Below are positions 33,819-42,675 of a DNA stretch of 64,000 nt, piece by piece. The DNA lies in assembly GCF_021432385.1 (NCBI RefSeq), contig NZ_JAEACT010000003.1, positions 868,001 through 932,000 of the forward strand. Direction: 5' to 3'. This DNA is from Clostridium hydrogenum. Its GTDB lineage: Bacteria; Bacillota; Clostridia; Clostridiales; Clostridiaceae. The notes below the pieces were generated by a model. It was not told where the DNA came from, did not search any database, and saw only the letters and a list, made by a program, of their open reading frames with translations. The translations under genes and the position numbers were made by a program. Position 1 is the first letter of the stretch; every line of letters starts with the position of its first letter.

Positions 33819-35558
33819 TTAATCTTCTGCTTCTATTGATGTAAAATCAAACTTTTTAACATCAAATAGTCCCACATCTGTAATCTTCAATTCAGGTATA
33901 ACTGCTAATGACATAAAGCATAATGTCATTACGGGCTCTACGGTTCTGCTAACTTCTAGGATATTATGAGCATCTTCATGAATCTTTGTTAAATGCTCGC
34001 TAACCCATTCACCAGATTTATCTGTCATAATTCCGCCAATAACAAATGGCATTGAGTTAACTACTTCTCCTTTGTTAACAAGAACTATACCTCCGCCTTG
34101 TTCAATTAAACTTTCTACAGCTTTACACATATCAAAATCATTAGTTCCAACTACAATGATGTTGTGAGAATCATGGGCTATTGAAATAGCTATTGCTCCA
34201 TTTTTGATACCGTAATTTCTTATAAAGCCTAAGGAAACATTTCCTGTGCCAATATGTCTCTCCACTACTGCTATCTTCACAACATCTTGAGACGCATCAA
34301 AAATGAAATTTCCCTCTTCATCCAGCTTTACTTCTGCAATACCACTACCTGTAACTACACCATCTGGTAAAATATCAATTGTCTTAACACGTTTTGATTT
34401 TAAATGCATTTTTAGTTTTTCTATTGAAAAGTCTTTTACATTAAAACGTCCTTTAACAGCACTTGCATCCTCACGTTTTACATGAAATAAATAATTACCG
34501 TTTTCAGCTACCTTTTCTCCTTTAATGAATACTTTCTTTACTTTAAAAGCTTTCAGATCCTCCAAGAACACAAGGTCAGCCCTTAAGCCTGGTGCAATAG
34601 CTCCTCTATCGTATAATTTAAAGCATTCTGCTGCATTTAAACTTGCCATTTGAATTGCTGTAACTGGATCTAGCCCTTCCTCTACACACATTCTCAAATG
34701 ATTGTCTAAATGACCTACCGACAAAATTGTTTTTGGTTGCCTATCATCAGAACAAAGAATAAATCTTCTGCTATTCATTGGTGTTACAGCTTTTATAATG
34801 GCTTTTAGATTACGACAAGCTGATCCTTCCCTAAGCATTACATACATTCCTTTTGAAATTCGCTCTTCAGCATCTTGTACTGTTTCACACTCATGTTCAT
34901 CATGAATTCCAGCTGCAACATATGCATTTAAAGAATTTCCTGTAAGCCCTGGACTATGCCCATCTATAAGTTTATTTTCTTTTTTTGCAACCAAAAGTTT
35001 TTCAAGAACATCATCATTGGCATTTATTACACCTGGGAAATCCATAAACTCACCCAAGCCTAAAATACTTTCATTTTTAATAGGCTCTTTCATTTCTGCT
35101 GCATTAATCTTTGCACCAGCATTTTCCCAAGGTGTAGCAGGTACACAGGAAGGAAGCATATACTTAATATCAAGCTTTCCTTTTTCCGAAGCTTTTAGCA
35201 TATAACTTAAGCCTTCTATACCAGCAACATTTACAATTTCATGTGGATCTGCAATAATTGTTGTTCCACCATGTGGTATTAAAAGTCTTCCAATTTCCTC
35301 TGGCGTCACATAAGATGACTCAATATGAATATGACTGTCAATAAAGCCTGGTGCCACATAAGCACCTTCAGCATCTACAATTGTATTACAATCATATTCC
35401 CCAATCCCTGCAATAAGTCCATTTGTAACTGCTATGTCTTTTCCCCCTATGATAGAATGATTATAAACGTCCACTATTTTTACATTTTTTATTACGAAGT
35501 CGGCTTGTTCTCTCCCTGCTGCTACATCAATTAACTTTTTTAATTCTTTTTTTTCCAT
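33819..35558 (-). CDS. ade: adenine deaminase
   Basis: 579 residues, the length of the AdeC-type enzymes. The amidohydrolase metal motif is APGFIDSHIHIESS, with further metal-site segments IADPHEIVNVAG, LIDGHSPGLTG, GIHDEHECET and SDDRQPKT. The C-terminal adenine deaminase domain includes AISIAHDSHNIIVVG. It hydrolyses adenine to hypoxanthine and ammonia for purine salvage. GAGGAG precedes the ATG. It is a single-gene unit; I saw no purine riboswitch upstream. Confidence 0.96.
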   Translation of the reverse strand: MEKKELKKLIDVAAGREQADFVIKNVKIVDVYNHSIIGGKDIAVTNGLIAGIGEYDCNTIVDAEGAYVAPGFIDSHIHIESSYVTPEEIGRLLIPHGGTTIIADPHEIVNVAGIEGLSYMLKASEKGKLDIKYMLPSCVPATPWENAGAKINAAEMKEPIKNESILGLGEFMDFPGVINANDDVLEKLLVAKKENKLIDGHSPGLTGNSLNAYVAAGIHDEHECETVQDAEERISKGMYVMLREGSACRNLKAIIKAVTPMNSRRFILCSDDRQPKTILSVGHLDNHLRMCVEEGLDPVTAIQMASLNAAECFKLYDRGAIAPGLRADLVFLEDLKAFKVKKVFIKGEKVAENGNYLFHVKREDASAVKGRFNVKDFSIEKLKMHLKSKRVKTIDILPDGVVTGSGIAEVKLDEEGNFIFDASQDVVKIAVVERHIGTGNVSLGFIRNYGIKNGAIAISIAHDSHNIIVVGTNDFDMCKAVESLIEQGGGIVLVNKGEVVNSMPFVIGGIMTDKSGEWVSEHLTKIHEDAHNILEVSRTVEPVMTLCFMSLAVIPELKITDVGLFDVKKFDFTSIEAED

Positions 35559-35936
35559 AAAATACTCCTCTATTTAATATTTAATTCACGAATTGGATTA
35601 TATCCACACAAATTAATAATCATTTTACACCCTTTTGTTACCAATTATCTATTAGCCATAACTGATATATATTTATATACTGCAGCTTCTTATATCAAAC
35701 ATTTTTTGTAATGCCTCTTTATTTTTTCGTAAAATAAAAACAGACTTTTTCTAAAAGAATTACCATGTCAGATTGATTCTCTTTATAGTAAAAAGTCTGT
35801 TTTTTACTTCTGAATTCTTGCTCTATTTAATGTGGATACATGAAACTTCTGTAATTTGATGAACTTTCCCCGTAATGCATGCCAATATTGGTAGTACATT
35901 TACCACTTTCCGTTTTCATCCAAGTTGTATTCTTGT
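35559..35936. other. intergenic region upstream of adenine deaminase
   Basis: No gene. It contains the bidirectional terminator at 35736-35804 and, right of it, sequence that may be the eroded C-terminal part of the AraC-like remnant (reading like an effector-domain tail on the minus strand, with stop codons). Confidence 0.4.
35736..35804. terminator. bidirectional terminator-like stem
   Basis: Perfect 15-bp stem AAAAACAGACTTTTT with its complement, enclosing a 39-nt loop that has its own AGAAT/ATTCT pairing. A/T runs on both sides allow termination in either direction, here most usefully of leftward transcription from the coiled-coil gene. Confidence 0.7.
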
Positions 35937-36090
35937 CTATTTCAGTAGCTTTGTAAATTCATACACGCTTTCACCAGTCACCGCCTTGAAATGCCTTACA
36001 AAAATAAAATTTTGAAAAATAAAAATGATTACGAGCATCAGCCACAGAAATATTATCGTCAAGATGCTACAGGATATAATCAATGCTTTG
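35937..36090 (-). pseudogene. AraC-family HTH remnant
   Basis: Minus-strand translation gives the first AraC helix-turn-helix, LDDNISVADARNHFYFSKFY then FCKAFQ, interrupted upstream by a stop. After a one-base shift AVTGESVYEFTKLLK follows and then a TAG. This is unmistakably the start of an AraC DNA-binding domain, but only about 50 residues survive with a frameshift and two stops. Confidence 0.75.
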
Positions 36091-36095
36091 ATTTA

Positions 36096-36365
36096 TTACT
36101 TTACTCTTTTTAAAATAAATTCATCATGTTTTGAAACTTCTTTTTCAATTCTAGTTAACTGATCAGTATTTGTTTTATGACCTTCAATAGATAAATCTAC
36201 TTTTTTATCAAGTTCCTCTAATTTAATATCTAGTTTAGTCATTCGTGCTTCAATTTTATCAAGTCTTTCGCTGTGAGACTTGAGTTCGCTTTTTACATCT
36301 TTAAAGCCTTCATGCATTTCTGTATGCATTTTAGTCATTAATTCAAAAATTTTATCATTTTCCAC
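36096..36365 (-). CDS. small coiled-coil protein
   Basis: 89 residues, almost entirely one long charged helix with heptad repeats (FELMTKMHTEMHEGFKDVKS, ERLDKIEARMTKLDIKLEEL). AAGGAGA precedes the ATG. Similar short coiled-coil proteins are common next to regulators in clostridia; no catalytic motif exists and the function is unknown. It probably oligomerises. Confidence 0.7.
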   Translation of the reverse strand: MENDKIFELMTKMHTEMHEGFKDVKSELKSHSERLDKIEARMTKLDIKLEELDKKVDLSIEGHKTNTDQLTRIEKEVSKHDEFILKRVK

Positions 36366-36523
36366 AATATTAAATCTCCTTGAAATATAATTATATTAAT
36401 ACTATATATTTAACTTTGTTATTAGTCAATGTTATTTCAAATATTACAAATTGAAAAAATATATCGAGTTAAATCATGTTATAATATAATCATATTTCAT
36501 ACTAATTTTCGGAGGAAAAACAC

Positions 36524-37306
36524 ATGATAAAATTAATTGCCACAGACATGGATGGAACTCTTCTTAAAAGTAATGGAGAACTTCCTGATGAATTTAGCAC
36601 AGTATTAAATAACTTAATTGATAAAGGAATAATGTTTTGTGTTGCAAGTGGAAGGCAATACTTTACCCTAAGAGACAATATGGCAGAATTTAAAGATAAA
36701 ATTACATTTATCGCTGAAAATGGAGCCTGCATATACAAAAATGATGAAGAATTATTTTCAAAAACTTTGGATAGAGCTATGGCAAAAGAAGTTCTTGAGG
36801 ATTTAAACAAACTTCCTGATTGCAAGGCAGTTTTATGTGGTGAAAAAAGTGCCTATGTTTTGGACAAGTCTATTGAATTTATTGATGAGGTAAGAAAGTA
36901 TTACCATAAATGTACTACTGCTAATAGCTTTGATGAAATTGATGATGAGTTTTTCAAAATAGCCATATATGACCCTAAAGGTCCAGCAAATAACTCCAAC
37001 TTACTCTTGTCTCAAAAGTGGTCAAAAAAACTTCAACTAACTATTTCTGGACAAGTATGGCTTGATGTGGGAAGAACTGATATAAATAAAGGAACTGCCA
37101 TAAAATCTCTTCAAAGCAAATTTGGAATAACTGAAGCTGAATGTATGGCATTTGGAGATTATTATAATGATGTTCCAATGCTTGAAAGTGTATACCACAG
37201 CTACGTTATGGAAAATGCACCTGATGGCGTAAAAAAGCATGGAAGATTTATTGCCAAAAGTAATGATGCTTGCGGAGTGATTCAAGTAATCAAGGAATTA
37301 CCTTAA
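36524..37306 (+). CDS. Cof-type HAD-superfamily phosphatase
   Basis: 260 residues, type IIB HAD. Motif I is ATDMDGTLLKS (nucleophile D8, acid D10), motif II VASGRQ, motif III lysine in the DINKGTAIKSL segment, motif IV FGDYYNDVPML. Such enzymes dephosphorylate sugar phosphates, nucleotides or cofactors such as FMN and PLP; the cap domain does not reveal the substrate. GGAGGAAA precedes the ATG. One of few plus-strand genes; an R2 element containing a terminator-like hairpin follows at once. Confidence 0.92.
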   Translation: MIKLIATDMDGTLLKSNGELPDEFSTVLNNLIDKGIMFCVASGRQYFTLRDNMAEFKDKITFIAENGACIYKNDEELFSKTLDRAMAKEVLEDLNKLPDCKAVLCGEKSAYVLDKSIEFIDEVRKYYHKCTTANSFDEIDDEFFKIAIYDPKGPANNSNLLLSQKWSKKLQLTISGQVWLDVGRTDINKGTAIKSLQSKFGITEAECMAFGDYYNDVPMLESVYHSYVMENAPDGVKKHGRFIAKSNDACGVIQVIKELP

Positions 37307-37310
37307 AAGA

Positions 37311-37513
37311 GAGAGTACAGATGACGGAGTACAGAGTACAGTGAAGGATGATTTATCCTCCTTACGTCGAATAAATCTTTCAACCTATAAAAAAACTATT
37401 CAGCACCGCTGAATAGTTTTTTACTTTGGGCTTCGCCCATTAAATTCCAAAATTTTCTGCCCAAGCAGAAAATTCTCCTTCACTGTACTCTGTACTCTGT
37501 ACTTTGTACTCTG
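37311..37513. repeat. R2 inverted-repeat element, copy 3, with embedded terminator
   Basis: About 200 bp between two converging genes, a few bases from both stop codons. It has the GAGTACA-rich inverted ends, inner stems GGGCTTCGCCC and TTTTCTGCCCAAGCAGAAAA, and a perfect AAAAAACTATTCAG / CTGAATAGTTTTTT hairpin at 37389-37422 that would terminate transcription from either side. Its interior is reversed relative to copies 4 and 5. Confidence 0.88.
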
Positions 37514-37517
37514 CTTT

Positions 37518-37877
37518 CTAGTTTTCCTCAAATGTTTCGCATTCAGTTCCCTCACTTGTTACCGCACCAGGACCATACATTTGAACGGTTCTTGCTATGC
37601 ATTCTTTCCCTTTGTTATGTGAACAATTTATTGCCTGACATCTTATACGCGGACTCATTTCTACGGAATTGCCGCTAAAAATCTGTCTTATTTCGCCTGG
37701 AATATTCATATTGGTTAAATTTGAAAGAGCATTTCTTATTCCTCTCTCAGCAAAAGTTTCACACTCTGTACCATTAGATGAGTGCGCCTTTATTCCATGA
37801 ACATCAATAGTACTTGCAGAACATAAACCATTCATATTATTCACACATGTATTTGCACTACACATTAATTTTGCCAT
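37518..37877 (-). CDS. DUF1540 protein, two Cys-rich domains
   Basis: 119 residues from the ATG behind GGGGAG; the frame extends three codons further to a GTG. It holds two copies of the DUF1540 unit: CSANTCVNNMNGLCSAS...GTECETF and CQAINCSHNKGKECIAR...GTECETF, each with four cysteines that probably bind a metal. These small proteins are frequent in spore-forming Firmicutes; the function is unknown. Confidence 0.88.
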   Translation of the reverse strand: MAKLMCSANTCVNNMNGLCSASTIDVHGIKAHSSNGTECETFAERGIRNALSNLTNMNIPGEIRQIFSGNSVEMSPRIRCQAINCSHNKGKECIARTVQMYGPGAVTSEGTECETFEEN

Positions 37878-38025
37878 ATTTTCCACTCCCCAGATTTATA
37901 ATTTTTATTATTTTACCCTTTTCTATGCTTTTTATGCAAATATGCTTAAACATAGTCCAGTACCTTTTTCATTATAAAAAAATATAATGGTATGGAGTCA
38001 TAAAAAAGGATGTGTTTAGGTTAAT

Positions 38026-39306
38026 ATGTACTATAGAAAAATGATAGTAGGTGTTGACACTCCAGTTCCACTATGGAATGATCAACTTGTAACAGGCATA
38101 AATTTTGATAATGCTGCTACAACGCCTGCATTTAAATCGGTACTCAAAGCAGTAGTAGAATTTTTGCCATGGTATTCCTCTATTCATAGAGGCACGGGGT
38201 TTAAATCAAAATTTTCTGCTAAACTTTATGAAGAATCAAGATATGAGGTTCTTAAATTTGTTGAAGCAGATCCAAATTACTATACAACTATATTTGTTAA
38301 AAATACTACTGAAGCTATAAATAAGCTTTCCTATAGATTATGCAAAAGCACAAAAAAGTGCATGATACTTTCTACATCTATGGAACATCATTCAAATGAT
38401 TTACCCTGGCGAGATAAATATAATATGGACTATATTAATGTCAACAGTGATGGTACATTATCTTTAGATGATTTGAAATTAAAGTTAAATAAATATAAGA
38501 ATATAGTAAAGCTTGTAGCTATTACAGGAGCTTCAAATGTTACTGGAGCTAAAAATCCTATTTATGATATTGCAAAGCTTTGTCATGAAAATGGTGTAAA
38601 AATACTTGTTGATGGAGCGCAATTAGTGCCACATTGCCATGTAACTATGGGAACTCAAAATCGAATTGACAATATTGATTTTCTTGTTTTTTCAGCTCAT
38701 AAAATGTATGCGCCCTTTGGCATAGGTGTACTTATTGGACCAAAAGAGATATTTATGAATGGCTCTCCTGATTATACTGGCGGAGGAACTGTAGACTACG
38801 TTACTCATGATTATGTTGGCTGGACGGACCCTCCGGAAAAAGAAGAAGCAGGCTCTCCAAATGTAATTGGAGCTGTTGCATTAATGGCTTCAATTCGTAC
38901 TTTAAATAAAATAGGAATGAGAAATGTAGAAAATCACGAAAGACAGCTCACTTTTTATGCTTTAAGCAAACTTAAAAAAATTCCTCAAATACTTTTATAT
39001 GATAATATACCTATAGAAAATAGACTAGGAATAATCCCCTTTAATATAGAAGGAATTCCTTATAGCAGAGCGGCAGAACTTTTATCCGATATTGGTGGCA
39101 TTTCTACAAGATGCGGCTGCTTTTGTGCTCAGCCCTATGTGCAGTGTTTATTAAAATTATCTACTGAACAAGTAAAAAACTATATAAATAATCCAAATGT
39201 AAAAAGACCAGGTATGGTAAGAATAAGTTTTGGAATTTATAATACTATCTCGGAAATCGATACATTTATAAATGTACTAAAGGAAATAATAAAAAAGAGG
39301 CCATGA
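38026..39306 (+). CDS. class V aminotransferase, cysteine desulfurase-like
   Basis: 426 residues. It has the fold-type I PLP pattern of NifS/CsdB enzymes: NFDNAATTPA, STSMEHHSNDLPW (H121), ILVDGAQLVPH (D196) and the Schiff-base lysine K226 in FSAHKMYAPFG. A cysteine-rich loop RCGCFCAQPYVQC near residue 373 could hold a persulfide-carrying Cys. It may be a cysteine desulfurase or a selenocysteine lyase-like enzyme. Its stop overlaps the start of a DsrE-family fragment, which strengthens a sulfur-transfer role. The ribosome site before ATG is weak. Confidence 0.85.
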   Translation: MYYRKMIVGVDTPVPLWNDQLVTGINFDNAATTPAFKSVLKAVVEFLPWYSSIHRGTGFKSKFSAKLYEESRYEVLKFVEADPNYYTTIFVKNTTEAINKLSYRLCKSTKKCMILSTSMEHHSNDLPWRDKYNMDYINVNSDGTLSLDDLKLKLNKYKNIVKLVAITGASNVTGAKNPIYDIAKLCHENGVKILVDGAQLVPHCHVTMGTQNRIDNIDFLVFSAHKMYAPFGIGVLIGPKEIFMNGSPDYTGGGTVDYVTHDYVGWTDPPEKEEAGSPNVIGAVALMASIRTLNKIGMRNVENHERQLTFYALSKLKKIPQILLYDNIPIENRLGIIPFNIEGIPYSRAAELLSDIGGISTRCGCFCAQPYVQCLLKLSTEQVKNYINNPNVKRPGMVRISFGIYNTISEIDTFINVLKEIIKKRP

Positions 39307-39503
39307 TGGCTGAAGAAGAAACCCCAACACTGGAGAAATTCTTAAATGGTGCTGTTAAAAAAGGAATTAAATTTTATGGCTGCAAACTTTCAGTAGATGT
39401 TATGGGCTTTAAAAAAGAAGAACTTTTGCCTCAACTTAAAATCATTGAAGCAAAAGACTATCTAAAGGATGCAACTTCCTCAGACATTCAATTATTTATT
39501 TAA
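39303..39503 (+). CDS. C-terminal half of a DsrE/DsrF/DrsH-like protein
   Basis: 66 residues. EEETPTLEKFLNGAVKKGIK then FYGCKLSVDVMGFKKEELLP and LKDATSSDIQLFI match the last third to half of DsrE/DrsH-like sulfur-carrier proteins of about 150-160 residues, including the conserved Cys of FYGCKLS. The N-terminal strand-helix region is missing, apparently deleted, and an ATG now overlaps the stop of the desulfurase-like gene (CCATGATGG). It may be translated by coupling, but a complete DsrE fold cannot form, so it may be a dying gene. Confidence 0.6.
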   Translation: MMAEEETPTLEKFLNGAVKKGIKFYGCKLSVDVMGFKKEELLPQLKIIEAKDYLKDATSSDIQLFI

Positions 39504-39516
39504 ACCCATAGCAAAG

Positions 39517-39739
39517 GTGTAGTGCAAAACCAAATAACATGGGACAGGTGCATTAAAAATAATGTGGTATACGAGTATCTCGAAATCTTAAATAAAGTTG
39601 TATAAACCTAAGTGGCAAATTTTCTGAAAACTTACCCACTAAGGTTTATACAACTTTATTTAAAATATTTCTTCGACACTCGTATACCACATCATTTTTT
39701 TAATGCACCTGTCCCTTGTTATTTTGATACTTGTACCAC
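39517..39739. repeat. long inverted repeat LIR1
   Basis: Two arms of about 90 nt pair over most of their length. The left arm runs GGGACAGGTGCATTAAAAA, then GTGGTATACGAGT, then AAATAAAGTTGTATAAACCT; the right arm is the reverse complement in the same order, around a short AT-rich centre. The outer ends GGTGTAGTGCAAAA and a matching TTGTACCAC extend the palindrome. No gene. Transcribed, it would form one very long hairpin between the DsrE fragment and livF. Confidence 0.88.
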
Positions 39740-39844
39740 AGCTTTATTTCCAATGTTTAAATAAGTTCGTATTACAAAGTTTAGATGCATGAACTTTTGG
39801 CAGTTGAACTAGTTTAAATAGATATTAAAAACTTACCCAAACAA

Positions 39845-40134
39845 TGGTGTAGTACAAAAACTTAAATAATAAGTGGGAGCTCTGCATAAAAAAATGATGT
39901 GAGGAATAGCGTTGAAGAAACATTTAAATAAAATTTTATAAATCTTAGTGCCTAAATCTCAAAAGTCTTAGAAAGGTCAATTGTTTGAGCTGCCTCTTGC
40001 GAGTTATTGAAATTTCTTAGACTTTTGAGATTTAGGCTCTTAGATTTATTAATTTTATTTAAGGTTTCAAGATGCTATTAATCACATCATTTTTATGCAG
40101 AGCTGCCACTTATTATTTTGTTTTGCACTGCACC
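39845..40134. repeat. long inverted repeat LIR2
   Basis: Arms of about 120 nt: GGTGTAGTACAAAA, AATAATAAGTGGGAGCTCTG, CATAAAAAAATGATGTGA and CCTAAATCTCAAAAGTCTTAG on the left, all found in reverse complement on the right, around a 45-nt centre. Its outer sequence resembles that of LIR1 although the inner arms differ. The right end touches the livF stop codon. Both LIRs look like non-coding mobile elements or very strong convergent-terminator structures. Confidence 0.88.
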
Positions 40135-40851
40135 TTATTTTGCTGCTGACTCTCCTAAGTATGCTTTTTTAATGTCCTCATTATTAATTAATTCTGCTCC
40201 TGAACCTGACATTGTTATTCTTCCAGTTTCCATTATGTATCCAATATCAGCTATCTTTAAAGCAGCATTTGCATTTTGCTCTATTAAAAGCACGGTCATG
40301 CCCTCTTTGTTTATTTTCTTTATAATTCCAAATAGCTCTTTTACGATTATAGGCGCAAGTCCTAGTGAAGGCTCATCCATCATTATAAGCTTAGGCTTAG
40401 ACATAAGTGCTCTGCCTATTGCAAGCATTTGCTGTTCCCCTCCAGACAAGGTTCCGGCTAGCTGCCAAGTTCTTTCTTTCAATCTAGGGAATAAAGAATA
40501 TACTTTTTCAAGCTCTTCTTGCAGATTTCTATAATCTTTTCTTGAATAAGCCCCTATTTTTAAATTTTCAAGCACTGTTAAATCCCCAAAAACCCTTCTT
40601 CCTTCTGGAACCAAGGCTATGCCATTCTTGACCATACTCTCTGTTTTTATCTTTGTTAAATCCTTACCCTCATAAGTTATGCTGCCACTTTTAGGCTTAA
40701 CAAGTCCTACTATAGATTTTAAAGTTGTACTTTTACCCGCTCCATTAGCCCCTACCAAGGTTACTATTTTACCACTTGGGACATCTAAACTTATACCCTT
40801 TAAGGCTTCTATACCACCATAAGCTACTACTAAATCCTCTATTTTAATCAT
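40135..40851 (-). CDS. livF: branched-chain amino acid ABC transporter ATPase LivF
   Basis: 238 residues. Walker A GANGAGKST, signature LSGGEQQMLAIGRAL, Walker B LIMMDEPSLGLAP, the PSLGLAP variant being diagnostic for LivF. It overlaps livG by eight bases and pairs with it as the two ATPases of the importer. Last gene of the five-gene liv operon; its stop codon abuts repeat LIR2. Confidence 0.95.
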   Translation of the reverse strand: MIKIEDLVVAYGGIEALKGISLDVPSGKIVTLVGANGAGKSTTLKSIVGLVKPKSGSITYEGKDLTKIKTESMVKNGIALVPEGRRVFGDLTVLENLKIGAYSRKDYRNLQEELEKVYSLFPRLKERTWQLAGTLSGGEQQMLAIGRALMSKPKLIMMDEPSLGLAPIIVKELFGIIKKINKEGMTVLLIEQNANAALKIADIGYIMETGRITMSGSGAELINNEDIKKAYLGESAAK

Positions 40852-41614
40852 CTTCGCTCACTCCTAAGTATGCATCTATAACCTTCTTATCATTTTGTAT
40901 TTCAGAAGGTGTACCTTTGGCTATAGTTATGCCATATTCAAAAACCTGTATTTTATCTGATAACCCCATAACCATACTCATATGGTGTTCTATCATAAAT
41001 ATAGATAGCTTAAATTTATCCTTTATCTCTCTAACAAATTCAGTAAGCTCCTCTGTTTCAGTTGGATTCATACCCGCTGCTGGTTCGTCGAGTAAAAGAA
41101 GCTTGGGGTTAGTTGCAAGTGCTCTTGCTATTTCAAGTTTTCTCTGTTTGCCATAAGGAAGAGAAGTTGATTTTTCATTTTTAACATCCTCAAGCTTAAA
41201 TTCCTTTAAAAGTTCATTAGTCTTCTCTACCATTTCTTTTTCTTCTCTTTTATATTTTGGAAGCTTTAATATGGCTTCAAAGACATTGGATTTAATATGA
41301 ACATGATTTGCTATCAAAACATTGTCAAACACAGATAAATCACTAAAAAGTCTTATGTTTTGAAATGTTCTTGCAATACCTTCTTTTGTTATAAGGTCTT
41401 GTCTTTGTCCTGTAATATCCTTATCATTGAAAATTATCTTGCCCTTTGTAGGTGTATAAACATTTGTTATCATATTAAAGGCAGTAGTTTTACCAGCTCC
41501 ATTTGGACCTATTAGAGATACTATTTCACCTTCATTAATTTCAAGATTAAAGTCATTTACCGCAGTAAGACCGCCAAATTGCATTGTTGCAGCTTCAACT
41601 TTTAATAATGCCAT
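40844..41614 (-). CDS. livG: branched-chain amino acid ABC transporter ATPase LivG
   Basis: 256 residues. Walker A GPNGAGKTTAFN, long insertion typical of LivG, signature LPYGKQRKLEIARAL in place of LSGGQ, and Walker B LLLLDEPAAGMNPTE. Its ATG overlaps the livM stop by one base. Energises import of leucine, isoleucine and valine, which clostridia also ferment by Stickland reactions. Confidence 0.95.
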   Translation of the reverse strand: MALLKVEAATMQFGGLTAVNDFNLEINEGEIVSLIGPNGAGKTTAFNMITNVYTPTKGKIIFNDKDITGQRQDLITKEGIARTFQNIRLFSDLSVFDNVLIANHVHIKSNVFEAILKLPKYKREEKEMVEKTNELLKEFKLEDVKNEKSTSLPYGKQRKLEIARALATNPKLLLLDEPAAGMNPTETEELTEFVREIKDKFKLSIFMIEHHMSMVMGLSDKIQVFEYGITIAKGTPSEIQNDKKVIDAYLGVSEDD

Positions 41615-42672
41615 TATTGTCTGCCTCCTTCTCTTAGAGGTTTTTCACGACGAATTCCAAAAATTGCTCTCCAGCTAAATTCTTTTGTTCCCATGATACC
41701 ATTTCTGAAAAATAATACTATAATCATAAGCAAGGCTGAAAATACAACCATTCTAAGTCCAGGTATTCCTTTAAAGCTTATAAAGCCAATTTTAAAGGTT
41801 TGATCCATATCTAGAAATCTTAAAACTTCTCCTAAAATAGTTACTACAAAAGCTGAAATTATTGAACCTGTAATACTTCCCATTCCACCAATTACTACTA
41901 TAAGAAGTATATTGAAGGTAAGTACAAACTTAAACATTGTAGGGTCTATTGTTCCAAGCAAATTTCCTAATAGTCCTCCCCCTACACCTGCAAAGAAAGC
42001 ACCTACAGTAAAGGCTATTGTCTTATGCTTAAATAAATTAATTCCCATACTCTCAGCTGCAATAGAATCTTCTCTTATTGCTTTTAACGCTCTTCCAAAA
42101 GAACTGTTTACAAGTGAAGCAATTACTATAACTGTAAAAATAGCTATTCCAAAGCTCCAATATAAATTTGTCATATTAGGTATACCTCTAAGCCCTAATG
42201 CTCCATTAGTTACTGATTGCATATTGTTTAAAACTATTCTTATTATTTCTGCAAAACCCAATGTAGCAATGGCTAAATAATCTCCCTTAAGCCTTAAAGC
42301 AGGTGCTGCTATTATAAATGCCAATATAGCTGATATAATTCCTGCAATAATAAGTGCTGGAAGGAATGGCATTGATATATGATTTAAGGGTGATATCAAA
42401 GACTCCATAAAGAAATTTTGGTTTTTAACCTTTGGAGACATTGTGAGCAATGCAGTTGTATATGCGCCTACTGCTATAAAGCCAGCATGACCTAACGAAA
42501 ATAAACCAGTAAAACCGTTTATTAGATTCATACTAAGTGCAAGAATAACATATATTGCACATAAATTTAAAATTCTTATTTTATAATGATCCAAGCCATT
42601 GTTTGCAGCTATTAAAAGTAAAAATATAATTACAATAAGTGCTATATTTAAAATTTTATTTTTCTTCAGCAT
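41614..42672 (-). CDS. livM: branched-chain amino acid ABC transporter permease LivM
   Basis: 352 residues with about ten hydrophobic segments. Family hallmarks are NLINGFTGLFSLGHAGFIAVGAY split over two helices, LRLKGDYLAIATLGFAEI and the EAA-like loop RAIREDSIAAESMGIN. Forms the membrane channel with LivH. It starts three bases after the livH stop. Confidence 0.95.
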   Translation of the reverse strand: MLKKNKILNIALIVIIFLLLIAANNGLDHYKIRILNLCAIYVILALSMNLINGFTGLFSLGHAGFIAVGAYTTALLTMSPKVKNQNFFMESLISPLNHISMPFLPALIIAGIISAILAFIIAAPALRLKGDYLAIATLGFAEIIRIVLNNMQSVTNGALGLRGIPNMTNLYWSFGIAIFTVIVIASLVNSSFGRALKAIREDSIAAESMGINLFKHKTIAFTVGAFFAGVGGGLLGNLLGTIDPTMFKFVLTFNILLIVVIGGMGSITGSIISAFVVTILGEVLRFLDMDQTFKIGFISFKGIPGLRMVVFSALLMIIVLFFRNGIMGTKEFSWRAIFGIRREKPLREGGRQ

Positions 42673-42675
42673 ATT

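Noticed and set aside
35559..35730. Purine riboswitch upstream of adenine deaminase
   Set aside because: The conserved loop-loop and three-way junction elements are not present; only AT-rich leader is seen.
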